Assembly: GCA_905234745.1 (NCBI GenBank)
Contig: CAJOJD010000009.1
Coordinates: 1,494 to 65,493, forward strand
Source of the DNA: an uncultured Bacteroidaceae bacterium
Lineage (GTDB): Bacteria > Bacteroidota > Bacteroidia > Bacteroidales > Bacteroidaceae
Length of the DNA: 64,000 nt
Direction of reading: 5' to 3'
In this document: in pieces, positions 21,704-31,520 of the stretch
How positions within the stretch are numbered: the first letter of the stretch is position 1
How the letters are laid out: each line of letters opens with the position of its first letter
Program-made: the position numbers and the translations under genes
The notes under the pieces: generated by a model
Databases searched by the model: none
What the model saw: the letters and a program-made list of their open reading frames with translations, nothing else
What the model was told of the DNA's origin: nothing

Positions 21704-23398
21704 AAGGTCCTCATCACTGAGACCCTGAGCCATCAGTCTTTCCGTAAGCGATACAAACCAGGAGGCATCCTCCAGACCGGGCACTCCTCCGCCTCCGTCA
21801 AAATCGGAACCTATTCCCACGTGATTTATACCCATTACGTCTATCATATGCATGATATGACGCACTGCATCCTCTACGGTGGCATCTTCCTCTTTCTTGA
21901 GGAAACCGCTGTACATGCAGACCTGTGCAACTCCACCGCTGGCAGCAAGGGCACGCATCTGCTCATCGGTCAGGTTACGGGTATGGTCACAGAGGGCACG
22001 GCTTGAAGAGTGTGAACATATGATAGGTTTGGTGCTGCACTCCAGGGCATCCCAGAAACTCTTCTCGGATGCATGTGACAGGTCAACCATCATACCCACC
22101 TTGTTCATGCGGGCTACCACCTCACGGCCAAAACGGGAAAGGCCGTTATGCTCATGGTTTCCCTTATGCGAATCACATATATCGTTGTCACCGTTATGGC
22201 AGAGCGTCATGTAAGCCACTCCACGGCTACGGAAACGGTCCACGTTATCAATGTCAAGACCAACAGCATAACCGTTCTCTATACCCTTGACAACGGATTT
22301 TATGCCCTTGAACTTGTTCTGCCACAGCTCATCGGGAGTAGTGGCTATGGCTGCATGACCGTTGCATTCACCAATGCGGTCTTCAATAAGCGTGAGCAGT
22401 CGGTCAGCCTTCTTTACGGCAGCCTTAAGTGACTCAGCATCACGCTCTTCCTGCTTAAGATAGGCCACCATGAAACTGGCATCCTGACGGCCCAGAGTCA
22501 TCTTATGAAGGTCAACCAGCATCTCAGGATTGCGGTCACAGAAATGGGCGCCCTCATCAAACATCATGGGGCTGTCGCAATGGCTGTCCAGTATAATGGT
22601 CTTGCCGTGCAGTTCCTTGGCACGGCGATACAGAGAAGCCTTATCAATGAGCCACTTGAATATGGGCATCATGGTGAGGTCTTTCTCCAGCAGGAAACAC
22701 TCCGGATGCCACTGAACTCCCAGTATGGGACGGAAAGATGTTGATTCCATACCCTCAATGATACCGTCGGGAGCCACTGCGGTGACACGGAATCCGGCCG
22801 GAACCTCCTTCACGGCCTGATGGTGGAATGAATTGACGGCAAGAGTCTCCTTGCCAAAGAAAGAATAGAGCAGCGAATCCTTTTCCAGACGGACCTCATG
22901 TGAAGGCAATCCGCGGGCTATGGTCTGGCTGTGTTCTATGCACTCACGGTCATGCTGGCTCTTTATGTCCTGATACAGCTTGCCTCCAAGAGCGGCTGCA
23001 AGAACCTGTATTCCGCGGCAAATACCAAGTACAGGTATCTGACGGGCCACTGCAAGACGTACCAGCATGAGTTCCTGGTTGTCGCGACGAGGGTTGATGG
23101 AGACACCTTCCAACGGTTCTTCGCCAAGATAATCGGGGTCGATATCGGCTCCTCCGGAGAGTACTATGCCATCCAGAGTGTCCAGAACTGAGACAAGTGC
23201 TTTTTCGTCATCATAAGACGGTATTACTACGGGAGTACCGCCGGCCTCCACCACGGACAGATAGTATGCCTGGGCCAGAGTGCAGTCCCCGTCCCTGAAA
23301 TTACCGCTTATACCTATAACCGGAGAGTGAAAGCCCAACACATCCGTGCCGGAGTCCAGTCTGCGGAGTCCGGATTCAAGCTGTTCGGCCTTATTCAT
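21647..23398 (-). CDS. Fusion of class-I glutamine-amidotransferase-like hydrolase (C26) and membrane-dipeptidase-type (M19) peptidase
   Basis: A 583-residue two-domain protein without a signal peptide. Residues ~25-250 are a peptidase C26 / gamma-glutamyl-gamma-aminobutyrate hydrolase domain: VLSGGADIDP, nucleophile elbow LGICRGIQVL (Cys), and VQWHPE with the catalytic His. Residues ~265-583 are a renal-dipeptidase (M19) zinc domain: DSHCDSPMMF for the first metal ligands, MVDLSHASEKSFW, CSHSSSRAL and HVGIGSDFDGGGG. Together they could cut gamma-glutamyl peptides and then the released dipeptides. It is followed upstream by an Lrp-type regulator with a 4-base overlap (ATGA), so the two are one operon. 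Confidence 0.88.
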   Translation of the reverse strand: MNKAEQLESGLRRLDSGTDVLGFHSPVIGISGNFRDGDCTLAQAYYLSVVEAGGTPVVIPSYDDEKALVSVLDTLDGIVLSGGADIDPDYLGEEPLEGVSINPRRDNQELMLVRLAVARQIPVLGICRGIQVLAAALGGKLYQDIKSQHDRECIEHSQTIARGLPSHEVRLEKDSLLYSFFGKETLAVNSFHHQAVKEVPAGFRVTAVAPDGIIEGMESTSFRPILGVQWHPECFLLEKDLTMMPIFKWLIDKASLYRRAKELHGKTIILDSHCDSPMMFDEGAHFCDRNPEMLVDLHKMTLGRQDASFMVAYLKQEERDAESLKAAVKKADRLLTLIEDRIGECNGHAAIATTPDELWQNKFKGIKSVVKGIENGYAVGLDIDNVDRFRSRGVAYMTLCHNGDNDICDSHKGNHEHNGLSRFGREVVARMNKVGMMVDLSHASEKSFWDALECSTKPIICSHSSSRALCDHTRNLTDEQMRALAASGGVAQVCMYSGFLKKEEDATVEDAVRHIMHMIDVMGINHVGIGSDFDGGGGVPGLEDASWFVSLTERLMAQGLSDEDLSLIWGRNFLSVWSANIGV

Positions 23399-23877
23399 TC
23401 TATTGGAATTTCCTTCTTGATGCTCTCATCCAAAGATATGAGAGTCTCTGTTGCAGTTACACCCTTTATCTCCTGGATGCGGCCGTTTATCAACTCCATA
23501 AGGTGTGAGTTGTCACGGGCATAAAGCTTGATCATCATGGTGTAACGGCCTGTGGTGAAATGGCTCTCCACTACCTCAGGAATCTGATCCAACTCGGCAA
23601 CCACCTGATGGTACATGGAACCCTTCTCAAGGGTAAGGCCCACATAAGTACATGTGTTGTAACCTATGCTGCGGGGGTTTACATGATAACCCGAACCGGT
23701 AATGACGCCGTCATCAAACATCTTTTGTACACGCTGGTGAATGGCTGCACGTGAAACACCGCACTGGAGTGCGACATCACGGAACGGAATACGGGCGTTC
23801 TGCGAAATGATACCAAGGATTTTTCTGTCAAGAGCATCCATACGGTCTGCTGCCGGATTTGGTTTTTTTGCGTTCAT
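23395..23877 (-). CDS. Lrp/AsnC-family transcriptional regulator
   Basis: A 160-residue protein. The N-terminal helix-turn-helix reads MDALDRKILGIISQNARIPF and ALQCGVSRAAIHQRVQKM. The C-terminal RAM (ACT-like) domain includes VGLTLEKGSMYHQVVAELDQ, TGRYTMMIKLYARD and GVTATETLISLD. Such proteins sense amino acids and control their metabolism. The stop overlaps the start of the C26-M19 peptidase, making that peptidase a likely target and suggesting peptide or amino-acid supply as the signal. A -7-like TATTTTTG (23924-23917, minus) lies upstream. Confidence 0.92.
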   Translation of the reverse strand: MNAKKPNPAADRMDALDRKILGIISQNARIPFRDVALQCGVSRAAIHQRVQKMFDDGVITGSGYHVNPRSIGYNTCTYVGLTLEKGSMYHQVVAELDQIPEVVESHFTTGRYTMMIKLYARDNSHLMELINGRIQEIKGVTATETLISLDESIKKEIPIE

Positions 23878-23916
23878 ATTGTAAGCATCAAATGGTTATC
23901 GCGTAATAAAGTGACC

Positions 23917-23924
23917 CAAAAATA
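23917..23924 (-). promoter_or_regulatory. -7 box for the Lrp-C26/M19 operon
   Basis: Minus-strand TATTTTTG matches TAnnTTTG; the upstream -33 element is not obvious. It lies about 40 bases before the lrp-type start. Confidence 0.45.
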
Positions 23925-23965
23925 GACAATTATTTATTAGGTTGTCATTTTTCTGCTTACAAAAT

Positions 23966-24014
23966 GACAAAAAACAGGAGGGAGCATGAAATATGCCCCC
24001 TCCCGCTGTTTTAT
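23966..24014 (-). terminator. Terminator after the FKBP gene
   Basis: On the minus strand a stem AACAGcGGGAGGG / CCCTCCTGTT with GCAT-ATTTC-ATGC inside is followed by six T. It lies just downstream of the FKBP stop at 24024. Confidence 0.75.
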
Positions 24015-24023
24015 AAGATTCTT

Positions 24024-24872
24024 TTACTTGATGTTTACAAGCTCAACCTCAAAGATAAGAGTTGAATAAGGCTTGATGTCGCTGCCGGCACCCTGGTTTC
24101 CGTAACCCAGGTTGTAGGGGATATAGAATCTGTACTTGTCACCTACGCTCATGAGCTGAAGACCCTCGGTCCAACCCTTGATTACACCACCCAGATTGAG
24201 TGTGATAGGAGTGGTAGCCTCATCAAATACTGTACCGTCAATGAGCTCACCGCGGTAACGAACCTCAACATCGCTTGTTGCAGTAGGCTTGGGACCACCG
24301 TTACCAAGCTTGATAACCTCATACAGAAGACCGCTGGCTGTCTTAACTACGTTTTCCTCCTTAGCCTTCTTCTCAAGATAAGCGGCGTTGTCATCCTTAA
24401 TCTTGTCAAACTGCCTCTGTGACAGATACTCATACAGACGGTTTGATGTCTCATCGGCCTCATCAAAGGTCATGATGTGCCAATCCTCGAGCATACCGTC
24501 ACGGAAACCGCTTATGTAGTTGCTCTTGTTGAACTCCTCACCTGCACCGAAAAGATTCTCGCTCAGGCCGATGAAAGCCTGGGTCATCTCCTGGCAACCA
24601 ATCTCATAACCAAGAGCGTAAGCCAGTTTTGCACTGTTATCAGGATCCTTTGCAGCATCCATGAAACCCTTTACGAATTCCTTGATTGTTACAGAGTCAA
24701 CGATATCATAGGGAAGCTGATCCTTATAGACACGGATAGCGCGGCCCATGCCGATTGAATAAGAGATAGTGTCCTTTACATCGTTCATAGTCACTTTACC
24801 AGTACCTGTACCACCGCATGAAGCGAGTACTGTCACGGCTGCAAGAGCCATCAAAACATTCAGTTTTTTCAT
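24024..24872 (-). CDS. FKBP-type peptidyl-prolyl isomerase lipoprotein
   Basis: A 282-residue protein with a lipoprotein signal (MKKLNVLMALAAVTVLASCG). The N-terminal ~150 residues form the helical FKBP_N dimerisation domain (KDTISYSIGMGRAIRVYKDQ; ALGYEIGCQEMTQ). The C-terminal ~100 residues are the FKBP isomerase: VEVRYRGELIDGTVFDEA, GVIKGWTEGLQLMSVGDKY and YGNQGAG. It should help fold periplasmic or outer-membrane proteins. It is a single-gene unit with a strong terminator; a weak -7-like TATCTTCG lies on the minus strand at 24923-24916. Confidence 0.92.
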   Translation of the reverse strand: MKKLNVLMALAAVTVLASCGGTGTGKVTMNDVKDTISYSIGMGRAIRVYKDQLPYDIVDSVTIKEFVKGFMDAAKDPDNSAKLAYALGYEIGCQEMTQAFIGLSENLFGAGEEFNKSNYISGFRDGMLEDWHIMTFDEADETSNRLYEYLSQRQFDKIKDDNAAYLEKKAKEENVVKTASGLLYEVIKLGNGGPKPTATSDVEVRYRGELIDGTVFDEATTPITLNLGGVIKGWTEGLQLMSVGDKYRFYIPYNLGYGNQGAGSDIKPYSTLIFEVELVNIK

Positions 24873-24958
24873 TGCCTTTTATTTAATTAAATACCTGTTT
24901 CCAAGAAATTTTGTGCGAAGATAGTGTATTTTGGCTTTAAGAATAACGAAAAATGCAG

Positions 24959-24966
24959 TAATTTTG
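24959..24966 (+). promoter_or_regulatory. -7 box for the TGS-uridine kinase gene
   Basis: TAATTTTG, 20 bases before the ATG at 24987. It supports this ATG over the upstream in-frame one at 24924. Confidence 0.45.
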
Positions 24967-24986
24967 AGATTTCAAATACTATAGGT

Positions 24987-26651
24987 ATGGAAATCTACTG
25001 CATTAATAACAAGAAAACCGAGAGTTTTGAGCCCGGAATCACCTTCGCTCAGGTGTTTGAAAGATTCGGGATTACCCTCAAGAGTTCACCCATGTGCGTT
25101 TGCGCCAACGGTAAAGTCATGGACCTTGATGCTAAGGTTTATGAGGAGTGTGACGTGGAGTTTCTGGATGCTACCACCAGTATTGGTGCACGCTCTTATC
25201 TGCTCGGACTTGTATTCGTTCTGTATAAAGCCGTTTCGGAACTCTATCCCGGAGGTAGGATTAGGGTATCGAACGCCATTTCAAAAGGTTTCTACTGCCC
25301 GGTGGAGATTGGCCGTGACCTGACCGATGAAGATGTCACCAGCATAAGCGAGCGCATGGGCAGCATCATAGGACGCAACATTCCGTTCATTAAGCATTCA
25401 GCCCATACCAAGGATGTGGCCGATATCATGGAGCAGGCCGGCCGCAAGGACAATGTGCGTCTGCTGCGCAGCATAGGCGCCATCTACACAAGTTACTATA
25501 CACTGGAGGATCTGCCTGACTGGTTCTTTGGAGTACTGCCTCCCAACACCGGTTGTCTGAAGGTGTTTGGACTGGAGCCCATGTCCGGAGGAGTACTGGT
25601 ACGCCTGCCCGACAAGCATAACCCTGACCAGCTTGAGCCCCTGATCCGTCAGGACAAGATGTTCGAGATATTCAAGGAGCATCATGACTGGATGCGCATT
25701 CTGGGATTCTCAACTCTGGGCAAGCTCAATCAGGCTGTTGCCAAGGGCCAGACCAACATGATAATCAACGTTGCAGAGGCCCTGCAGTCACAGAAGATTG
25801 TACATATTGCCGATCAGATTGTGGAACGCCGCAATGAGGGCAAGGGACTGAAACTGATTATGGTGTCAGGTCCGTCATCATCGGGCAAGACCACATTCAG
25901 CAAGCGCCTTATGGTTCAGCTCATGGCCCACGGACTTACCCCCAAGGTGCTCTCTCTGGATGACTATTTCCTGGACCGTGACCATACCCCGTTGGATGAG
26001 AACGGCGAGCATGACTTTGAGTCACTCTACGCAATTGACCTGCCGTTCTTCAACGAGCAGCTCAAAGACCTGCTGGCAGGCAAGACCATACAGCCGCCCA
26101 GATTCAATTTCAAGAAGGGTGGCGTTCGTGAGTTCACCGACCCGGAGATGAGTCTGGGTGACAATGACATCCTGCTCATTGAGGGTATCCATGCCCTTAA
26201 CCCGGACCTTATGCCCGATATCCCGGCTGACAGCCGTTTCCTGATATACGTATCGGCCCTGACCTGCATACGCATTGACCAGCACAACTATATTCCCACC
26301 ACCGATAACCGCCTGTTGCGCCGCATAACTCGTGACCACAAGTACCGCAGCTACTCTGCACAGGATACCATCGGCCGATGGGCATCGGTCCGTGCCGGTG
26401 AGGAGAAATGGATATTCCCCTATCAGGAGAATGCCGACGCCATGTTCAACTCGGCTATGATCTTTGAGATTGCAGTCATCAAGGATATGGTGCTGCCTCT
26501 TCTGGACGAGGTTCCCGAGAACGCTCCCGAGTACGCAAAGGCCCAGCAGCTTAAGGATTTCCTCAAGCTGTTCCGTACCATTCCCAGCCAGAACCTGCCG
26601 CCTACATCACTGGTACGCGAGTTCATTGGCGGTAGCAGTTTCCATTATTGA
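24987..26651 (+). CDS. TGS-domain / uridine kinase-like fusion protein
   Basis: A 554-residue cytoplasmic protein. Residues 1-60 form a TGS-like domain (EIYCINNKKTESFEPGITFA). Residues ~60-230 resemble the editing/second-domain region of threonyl-tRNA synthetase (ISKGFYCPVEIG, HSAHTKDVADIMEQAG). The C-terminal 260 residues are a phosphoribulokinase/uridine kinase domain with P-loop VSGPSSSGKTTFSKRL, then SLDDYFLDRD, and LLIEGIHALNP. This fusion is common in Bacteroidetes and Firmicutes, annotated as nucleoside kinase; the substrate is not known for certain. The start at 24987 is chosen because the domain begins there and a promoter box covers the earlier ATG at 24924. rpoN follows 9 bases later. 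Confidence 0.85.
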   Translation: MEIYCINNKKTESFEPGITFAQVFERFGITLKSSPMCVCANGKVMDLDAKVYEECDVEFLDATTSIGARSYLLGLVFVLYKAVSELYPGGRIRVSNAISKGFYCPVEIGRDLTDEDVTSISERMGSIIGRNIPFIKHSAHTKDVADIMEQAGRKDNVRLLRSIGAIYTSYYTLEDLPDWFFGVLPPNTGCLKVFGLEPMSGGVLVRLPDKHNPDQLEPLIRQDKMFEIFKEHHDWMRILGFSTLGKLNQAVAKGQTNMIINVAEALQSQKIVHIADQIVERRNEGKGLKLIMVSGPSSSGKTTFSKRLMVQLMAHGLTPKVLSLDDYFLDRDHTPLDENGEHDFESLYAIDLPFFNEQLKDLLAGKTIQPPRFNFKKGGVREFTDPEMSLGDNDILLIEGIHALNPDLMPDIPADSRFLIYVSALTCIRIDQHNYIPTTDNRLLRRITRDHKYRSYSAQDTIGRWASVRAGEEKWIFPYQENADAMFNSAMIFEIAVIKDMVLPLLDEVPENAPEYAKAQQLKDFLKLFRTIPSQNLPPTSLVREFIGGSSFHY

Positions 26652-26659
26652 TATCATAG

Positions 26660-28123
26660 ATGCCCGGTTTAAGCAACATACAGACTCAGGTCCAGACGCA
26701 GACCCAGATACAGACCCTATCACCCCAACAGGTGCTGGAGGCCCGTCTGCTTGCGCTCTCAACTCTGGAACTTGAGGAGCATGTACGTGCCGAACTGGGT
26801 GACAACCCCGCCCTTGAGGACGGTCCGGCTGAATTATCGGCCGCCGATAGTGATGAGGGTACTCAGGATAATGACCTGGAATACGAAAACAATGAGTATT
26901 CAAACTCATCGGACAACAACGGTGATGACTGGGGTGACGATGATGATGACTGGTATGACCGCCCTCAGGGAGGCGGAGGCCAGGTTGCCGAAATCCCCTT
27001 GGCCGATACACGCTCATTCTACGACATACTCTACGAGCAGTTGCGTGAGCAGGACCTGACCGAGCGTGAGATGAAGATTGCGCTCTACATCATAGGCTCA
27101 ATTGACAATGACGGTTTATTGGACAAAGACCTTCAGGCCATTTCAGATGACCTGGCTTTCTACCACGACACCGATGCATCAGTCCAAGAGATTGAGCAGG
27201 TTCTTAAGGTCATTCAGGAGTTTGATCCCGCCGGAATAGGTGCACGTAACCTGCAGGAGTGCCTGCTCATACAGATACGCCGCAAACCGGATTCCCCGGA
27301 CAAGGAACTCCAGGAAAAGATAATCTCATCCATGTTCGATGAGTTCACCCACAAGCGCTGGGACAAGATATCGGCCCGTCTGGAACTGAGCAAGGAGCAG
27401 ACTGATGCAGTGATTTCTGAGCTTGTAAAACTTAACCCGCGTCCGGGCAGTTCACTTGGAGAGACAGTAGGACACAGCCGCCAGCATATTGTACCAGATT
27501 TCCTGCTGGACAATTATGACGATGATATCCATTTTACGCTCAACAACGGCAACATACCCCAACTGCACGTGAGCCGTGAGTACTCCGATATGCTGGATAA
27601 TCAGATTAAGGAAGGTACAAGCAGCCAGAAGGCAGCCGCAGTCTATATAAAAAGTAAACTGGACTCTGCCCGCGGATTCATCCAAGCGCTCCGTCAGCGT
27701 GAGCAGACCATGACCCGCACCATGCAGGCTATCATTGACCTGCAGCGCCCATTCTTTCAGGATGGTGACGAGACCCTGCTCCGTCCCATGATACTTAAGG
27801 ATGTGGCCGAGAAGACCGGATATGACATATCGACCATATCACGCGTAACCAGCGGCAAGTATGTGCAGACCCCGTTCGGCACATTCCCGCTCAAGGCCTT
27901 CTTTACCGACGGTGTAAAGACCAGCAGTGGTGAGGAGGTATCGGTCAAGGAGATACACCGTCTGCTGCGTGAGGCAACCGATGCAGAGGACCCGGGCAAC
28001 CCGCTTACCGATGAGCAGTTGTCCGATATGCTGGCCAGGCGCGGTTTCAAGGTGGCACGGCGCACGGTGGCAAAGTACCGCGAACAAATTGGCATTCCGG
28101 TAGCAAGAATGAGAAAAAGTTAA
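26660..28123 (+). CDS. rpoN: RNA polymerase sigma-54 factor
   Basis: A 487-residue sigma factor. Region I is the Gln-rich N-terminus (QTQVQTQTQIQTLSPQQVLE) that contacts bacterial enhancer-binding proteins. An acidic low-complexity stretch (Asp/Asn/Glu-rich, residues ~55-105) forms region II. Region III holds the core-binding domain (DFDPAGIGARNLQECL-like, read here as EFDPAGIGARNLQEC) and the HTH (DVAEKTGYDISTISRVTSGK). The C-terminal RpoN box is ARRTVAKYREQIGIPVA. It would direct RNA polymerase to -24/-12 promoters. No obvious -24/-12 promoter or activator gene is in this window. Confidence 0.95.
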   Translation: MPGLSNIQTQVQTQTQIQTLSPQQVLEARLLALSTLELEEHVRAELGDNPALEDGPAELSAADSDEGTQDNDLEYENNEYSNSSDNNGDDWGDDDDDWYDRPQGGGGQVAEIPLADTRSFYDILYEQLREQDLTEREMKIALYIIGSIDNDGLLDKDLQAISDDLAFYHDTDASVQEIEQVLKVIQEFDPAGIGARNLQECLLIQIRRKPDSPDKELQEKIISSMFDEFTHKRWDKISARLELSKEQTDAVISELVKLNPRPGSSLGETVGHSRQHIVPDFLLDNYDDDIHFTLNNGNIPQLHVSREYSDMLDNQIKEGTSSQKAAAVYIKSKLDSARGFIQALRQREQTMTRTMQAIIDLQRPFFQDGDETLLRPMILKDVAEKTGYDISTISRVTSGKYVQTPFGTFPLKAFFTDGVKTSSGEEVSVKEIHRLLREATDAEDPGNPLTDEQLSDMLARRGFKVARRTVAKYREQIGIPVARMRKS

Positions 28124-28150
28124 AGCCAAAGCCAACGCCAAAGCCAAAGT
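28124..28150 (+). repeat. Short hexanucleotide repeat in the purE leader
   Basis: AAAGCC AAAGCC AACGCC AAAGCC AAAG between the rpoN stop and the purE start. Copies are near-perfect, 6 bases each. Unit number could vary by slippage, but none of it is coding. Confidence 0.6.
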
Positions 28151-28156
28151 AAAAAT

Positions 28157-28663
28157 ATGAAACCAGTAGTAAGCATTATCATGGGCAGTACATCAGATCT
28201 GCCTGTTATGGAAAAGGCCGCTGCCTTTCTGGACAGCATCCAGGTTCCGTTTGAGATGAACGCACTGTCAGCTCACCGCACACCGGCAGCTGTCGAGGAA
28301 TTTGCCAAGGGCGCACAGGCACGCGGCATCAAGGTAATCATTGCCGCAGCCGGTATGGCAGCCGCCCTGCCCGGCGTGATTGCCGCCAACACCAACGTTC
28401 CCGTGATTGGTGTTCCCATCAAGGGTATGCTTGACGGTCTGGATGCCATGCTCTCAATCATCCAGATGCCCCCCGGAATACCCGTAGCAACCGTAGGCGT
28501 GAACGGCGCACAGAACGCAGCCATACTGGCCGCCCAGATCCTGGCTGTAGCCGACAGCGAGCTCGCTGCACGTCTGGCCGCTCACAAGGAGGGTCTCAAG
28601 GAGAAGATTGAGAAGGCCAACGCCGAGCTGAGTCAGGTAAAATACAACTACAAGACCAACTGA
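28157..28663 (+). CDS. purE: 5-(carboxyamino)imidazole ribonucleotide mutase
   Basis: A 168-residue class I PurE of purine synthesis, converting N5-CAIR to CAIR. Signature motifs: the phosphate loop IMGSTSDLPVMEKA near the N-terminus, SAHRTP at about residue 37, AAAGMAAALPGVIAANT and GVPIKGMLDGLDAMLSIIQM. It is flanked by rpoN (33 bases upstream) and ispG (2 bases downstream), so it sits inside a long plus-strand operon. The partner purK is not in the window. Confidence 0.96.
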   Translation: MKPVVSIIMGSTSDLPVMEKAAAFLDSIQVPFEMNALSAHRTPAAVEEFAKGAQARGIKVIIAAAGMAAALPGVIAANTNVPVIGVPIKGMLDGLDAMLSIIQMPPGIPVATVGVNGAQNAAILAAQILAVADSELAARLAAHKEGLKEKIEKANAELSQVKYNYKTN

Positions 28664-28665
28664 TA

Positions 28666-30042
28666 ATGGCCGTATACAACCGCAGGAAATCCGTTAGCGT
28701 ACGTGTGGGCAATACCTCCATAGGTGGTGACAACCCCATACGCCTGCAGTCCATGACCACCACCGCGACCATGGATACCGAGGGCTGCATAGAGCAGGCC
28801 ATACGTATCATCCAGGCCGGCGGCGAGCTGGTGCGCATGACCACCCAGGGCACACGCGAGGCGGAGAACATGCGGCTTATACGTGAAGGTCTTACCGCCC
28901 GCGGGTACAATACCCCGCTTGTGGCCGATGTCCACTTCAACCCCGCCGTGGCCGATGTGGCCGCACGCTATGTTGAGAAGGTGCGCATCAACCCCGGCAA
29001 CTATGTGGATCCTGCACGTACGTTCAAACAGCTGGAGTACACCGATCAGGAGTACGCACAGGAGATTCAGCGCATACGTGACCGTTTCATACCGTTCCTG
29101 GATATATGCCGTGAGCATGGAACCGCCATACGCATAGGTGTAAACCACGGCTCCCTGTCGGACCGCATCATGAGCCGTTACGGCAACACCCCGGCCGGTA
29201 TGGTTGAGAGCTGCATGGAGTTCCTGCGCATTTGCGTTGACCAGGACTTCATGAACGTGGTCATATCAATCAAGGCCAGCAACACGGTTGTCATGATTGA
29301 AACCGTTCGCCTGCTTGTAAAGCAGATGGACCTTGAAGGTATGGCATTCCCCTTACATCTGGGAGTGACCGAGGCCGGTGAGGGTGAGGACGGACGCATA
29401 AAGAGCGCAATCGGCATAGGCGCACTGTTGGCCGAGGGCATAGGCGACACCATCCGTGTTTCGCTGTCCGAAGCACCCGAACGTGAGATTCCTGTAGCCC
29501 GCAAACTCGTTGATTATGCGGCAACAAGCGCGCAGGTGCGTGCATCGGCCAAAATTGAGAATGGCGTACTTGGATTGTCTTATAATGACTCTTCGCTCGA
29601 AGATTTCCAGTTGCACGCCGCTATGGATGCCGGCGCACTGCTTATTGACGGCAAGGCTAAGGACCTGAAGCTTACGAATCCCAATATGACCGCCGCTCAG
29701 ATCAAATCAACCGAGGAGGCCATACTGCAGGGAGCACGTATCCGTTTCAGCAAACCGGAGTACATATCTTGTCCGGGCTGCGGACGGACACTTTATAATC
29801 TTGAAGAGACAATAGCACGCATAAAAGCCGCCACCGGACATCTTAAAGGCGTCAAGATAGCCATTATGGGCTGTATCGTGAACGGACCGGGCGAGATGGC
29901 CGATGCCGATTTCGGCTACGTGGGCGCAGGCCGCGGAAAAATCAGTCTGTATCGCGGCAAGGAGTGCATAGAGAAAAATATTCCCGAGGAGAATGCCGTA
30001 GAGCGGCTCCTCAAACTGATTGAAGAAACAATAACAAAATGA
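28666..30042 (+). CDS. ispG: 4-hydroxy-3-methylbut-2-en-1-yl diphosphate synthase, shortened Bacteroidetes form
   Basis: A 458-residue enzyme of the MEP isoprenoid pathway, reducing MEcPP to HMBPP with a [4Fe-4S] cluster. The N-terminal TIM barrel starts with [19 protein letters not shown]. The C-terminal domain has the cluster Cys in [14 protein letters not shown] and [18 protein letters not shown]. Known Bacteroides IspG proteins are about 610 residues because of a large middle (A*) domain; E. coli has ~370. Here the part between KLVDYAATS (residue ~280) and [12 protein letters not shown] (~312) is strongly reduced, though still in frame. It likely remains active, but the middle domain is trimmed by roughly 150 residues. 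Confidence 0.92.
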   Translation: MAVYNRRKSVSVRVGNTSIGGDNPIRLQSMTTTATMDTEGCIEQAIRIIQAGGELVRMTTQGTREAENMRLIREGLTARGYNTPLVADVHFNPAVADVAARYVEKVRINPGNYVDPARTFKQLEYTDQEYAQEIQRIRDRFIPFLDICREHGTAIRIGVNHGSLSDRIMSRYGNTPAGMVESCMEFLRICVDQDFMNVVISIKASNTVVMIETVRLLVKQMDLEGMAFPLHLGVTEAGEGEDGRIKSAIGIGALLAEGIGDTIRVSLSEAPEREIPVARKLVDYAATSAQVRASAKIENGVLGLSYNDSSLEDFQLHAAMDAGALLIDGKAKDLKLTNPNMTAAQIKSTEEAILQGARIRFSKPEYISCPGCGRTLYNLEETIARIKAATGHLKGVKIAIMGCIVNGPGEMADADFGYVGAGRGKISLYRGKECIEKNIPEENAVERLLKLIEETITK

Positions 30043-30043
30043 T

Positions 30044-31519
30044 ATGGAAAACAAACTGACCATCTACAACACCCTGACTCGGAAAAAAGAGTTGTTTGAA
30101 GCATTGAACCCGCCGCACGTAGGTATGTACGTGTGCGGTCCTACAGTATATGGTGACCCGCATCTGGGTCACGCACGCCCCGCTATCACATTCGATATCC
30201 TTTTCCGTTACCTGCAGCACCTTGGCTACAAGGTTCGCTATGTACGTAACATAACCGACGTAGGCCATCTGGAGCACGATGCCGATGAGGGCGAGGACAA
30301 GATTGCAAAGAAGGCACGTCTTGAGCAGCTGGAGCCCATGGAGGTTGTCCAGTACTACACCCTGCGCTATCACAAGGCAATGGAAATGCTTAACGTTCTG
30401 CCGCCCAGCATCGAGCCGCATGCATCGGGTCATATCATAGAGCAGATTGAGCTGGTAAAGCAGATACTGGACAACGGCTACGCTTATGAGAGCCAGGGCA
30501 GCATCTACTTTGACGTGAACAAGTATAACAAGGACCATCACTACGGCATACTTTCAGGTCGTAACCTGGATGATGTCCTGAATACGACCCGTGAACTTGA
30601 CGGTCAGGAGGAGAAACACAATCCTGCTGACTTTGCCCTCTGGAAGAAAGCCCAGCCCGAGCACATTATGCGCTGGCCGTCACCCTGGAGCGACGGATTC
30701 CCCGGTTGGCACTGTGAGTGCACCGCCATGGGCCGCAAGTATCTGGGTGAGCGCTTTGACATACACGGAGGCGGCATGGACCTGATCTTCCCGCATCACG
30801 AGTGCGAGATTGCACAGGCGGTTGCCAGCCAGGGTCATGACATTGTACACTATTGGATGCACAACAACATGATTACCATCAACGGCCAGAAAATGGGCAA
30901 GTCACTGGGCAACTTCATTACCCTGAACGAGTTCTTTACCGGTCAGAACCCCAATCTGAAGCAGGCCTACAGCCCCATGACCATAAGGTTCTTCATACTG
31001 ATGGCCCACTACCGCGGTACGGTTGACTTCAGTAACGACGCCCTGCAGGCTGCCGAGAAGGCCATGTCCCGCCTGATGGAGGCATACAACGCCATTGACC
31101 GCATACAGCCCTCAGCCGAGAGTACGGTAAGCGTCAAGGAGTTCAAGGGCAAGTGCTATGAGGCTATGGACGATGACCTGAACACCCCGATTGTAATCAG
31201 CCATCTGTTTGATGCCGCCAAGATAATCAACCAGGCGGTTGACGGCAATGCCAAACTCACTGCGGCCGATATAGCCGAACTTAAGAGCCTGTTTGATACA
31301 TTCCTGTTCGATATCCTTGGAATCAAGGCCGAAGAAGGCGGCGGAAGCGGTCGGGAAGAGGCATTCGGCAAGGTTGTGGACATGCTGCTCGAACAGCGTG
31401 CCATTGCCAAGGCCAACAAAGACTGGGCCACAAGTGACAAGATACGCAACGAACTGACCGCTCTGGGATTCGAGATCAAGGATACCAAGGACGGTGCAAC
31501 CTGGAAACTCAACAGATAA
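30044..31519 (+). CDS. cysS: Cysteine--tRNA ligase
   Basis: A 491-residue class I aminoacyl-tRNA synthetase. The HIGH-type motif is [13 protein letters not shown] and the KMSKS-type motif is [10 protein letters not shown], both in the form typical for Bacteroidetes. The zinc-binding Cys/His ([30 protein letters not shown]) are present. The C-terminal DALR-type and small tail domains follow ([20 protein letters not shown]). It begins one base after the ispG stop, so translation is coupled. Confidence 0.96.
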   Translation: MENKLTIYNTLTRKKELFEALNPPHVGMYVCGPTVYGDPHLGHARPAITFDILFRYLQHLGYKVRYVRNITDVGHLEHDADEGEDKIAKKARLEQLEPMEVVQYYTLRYHKAMEMLNVLPPSIEPHASGHIIEQIELVKQILDNGYAYESQGSIYFDVNKYNKDHHYGILSGRNLDDVLNTTRELDGQEEKHNPADFALWKKAQPEHIMRWPSPWSDGFPGWHCECTAMGRKYLGERFDIHGGGMDLIFPHHECEIAQAVASQGHDIVHYWMHNNMITINGQKMGKSLGNFITLNEFFTGQNPNLKQAYSPMTIRFFILMAHYRGTVDFSNDALQAAEKAMSRLMEAYNAIDRIQPSAESTVSVKEFKGKCYEAMDDDLNTPIVISHLFDAAKIINQAVDGNAKLTAADIAELKSLFDTFLFDILGIKAEEGGGSGREEAFGKVVDMLLEQRAIAKANKDWATSDKIRNELTALGFEIKDTKDGATWKLNR

Positions 31520-31520
31520 T

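Noticed and set aside
28124-28150. AAAGCC repeats as a phase-variation switch
   Set aside because: The repeat is short, not perfect and outside coding sequence; a change in number would only alter spacing before purE.
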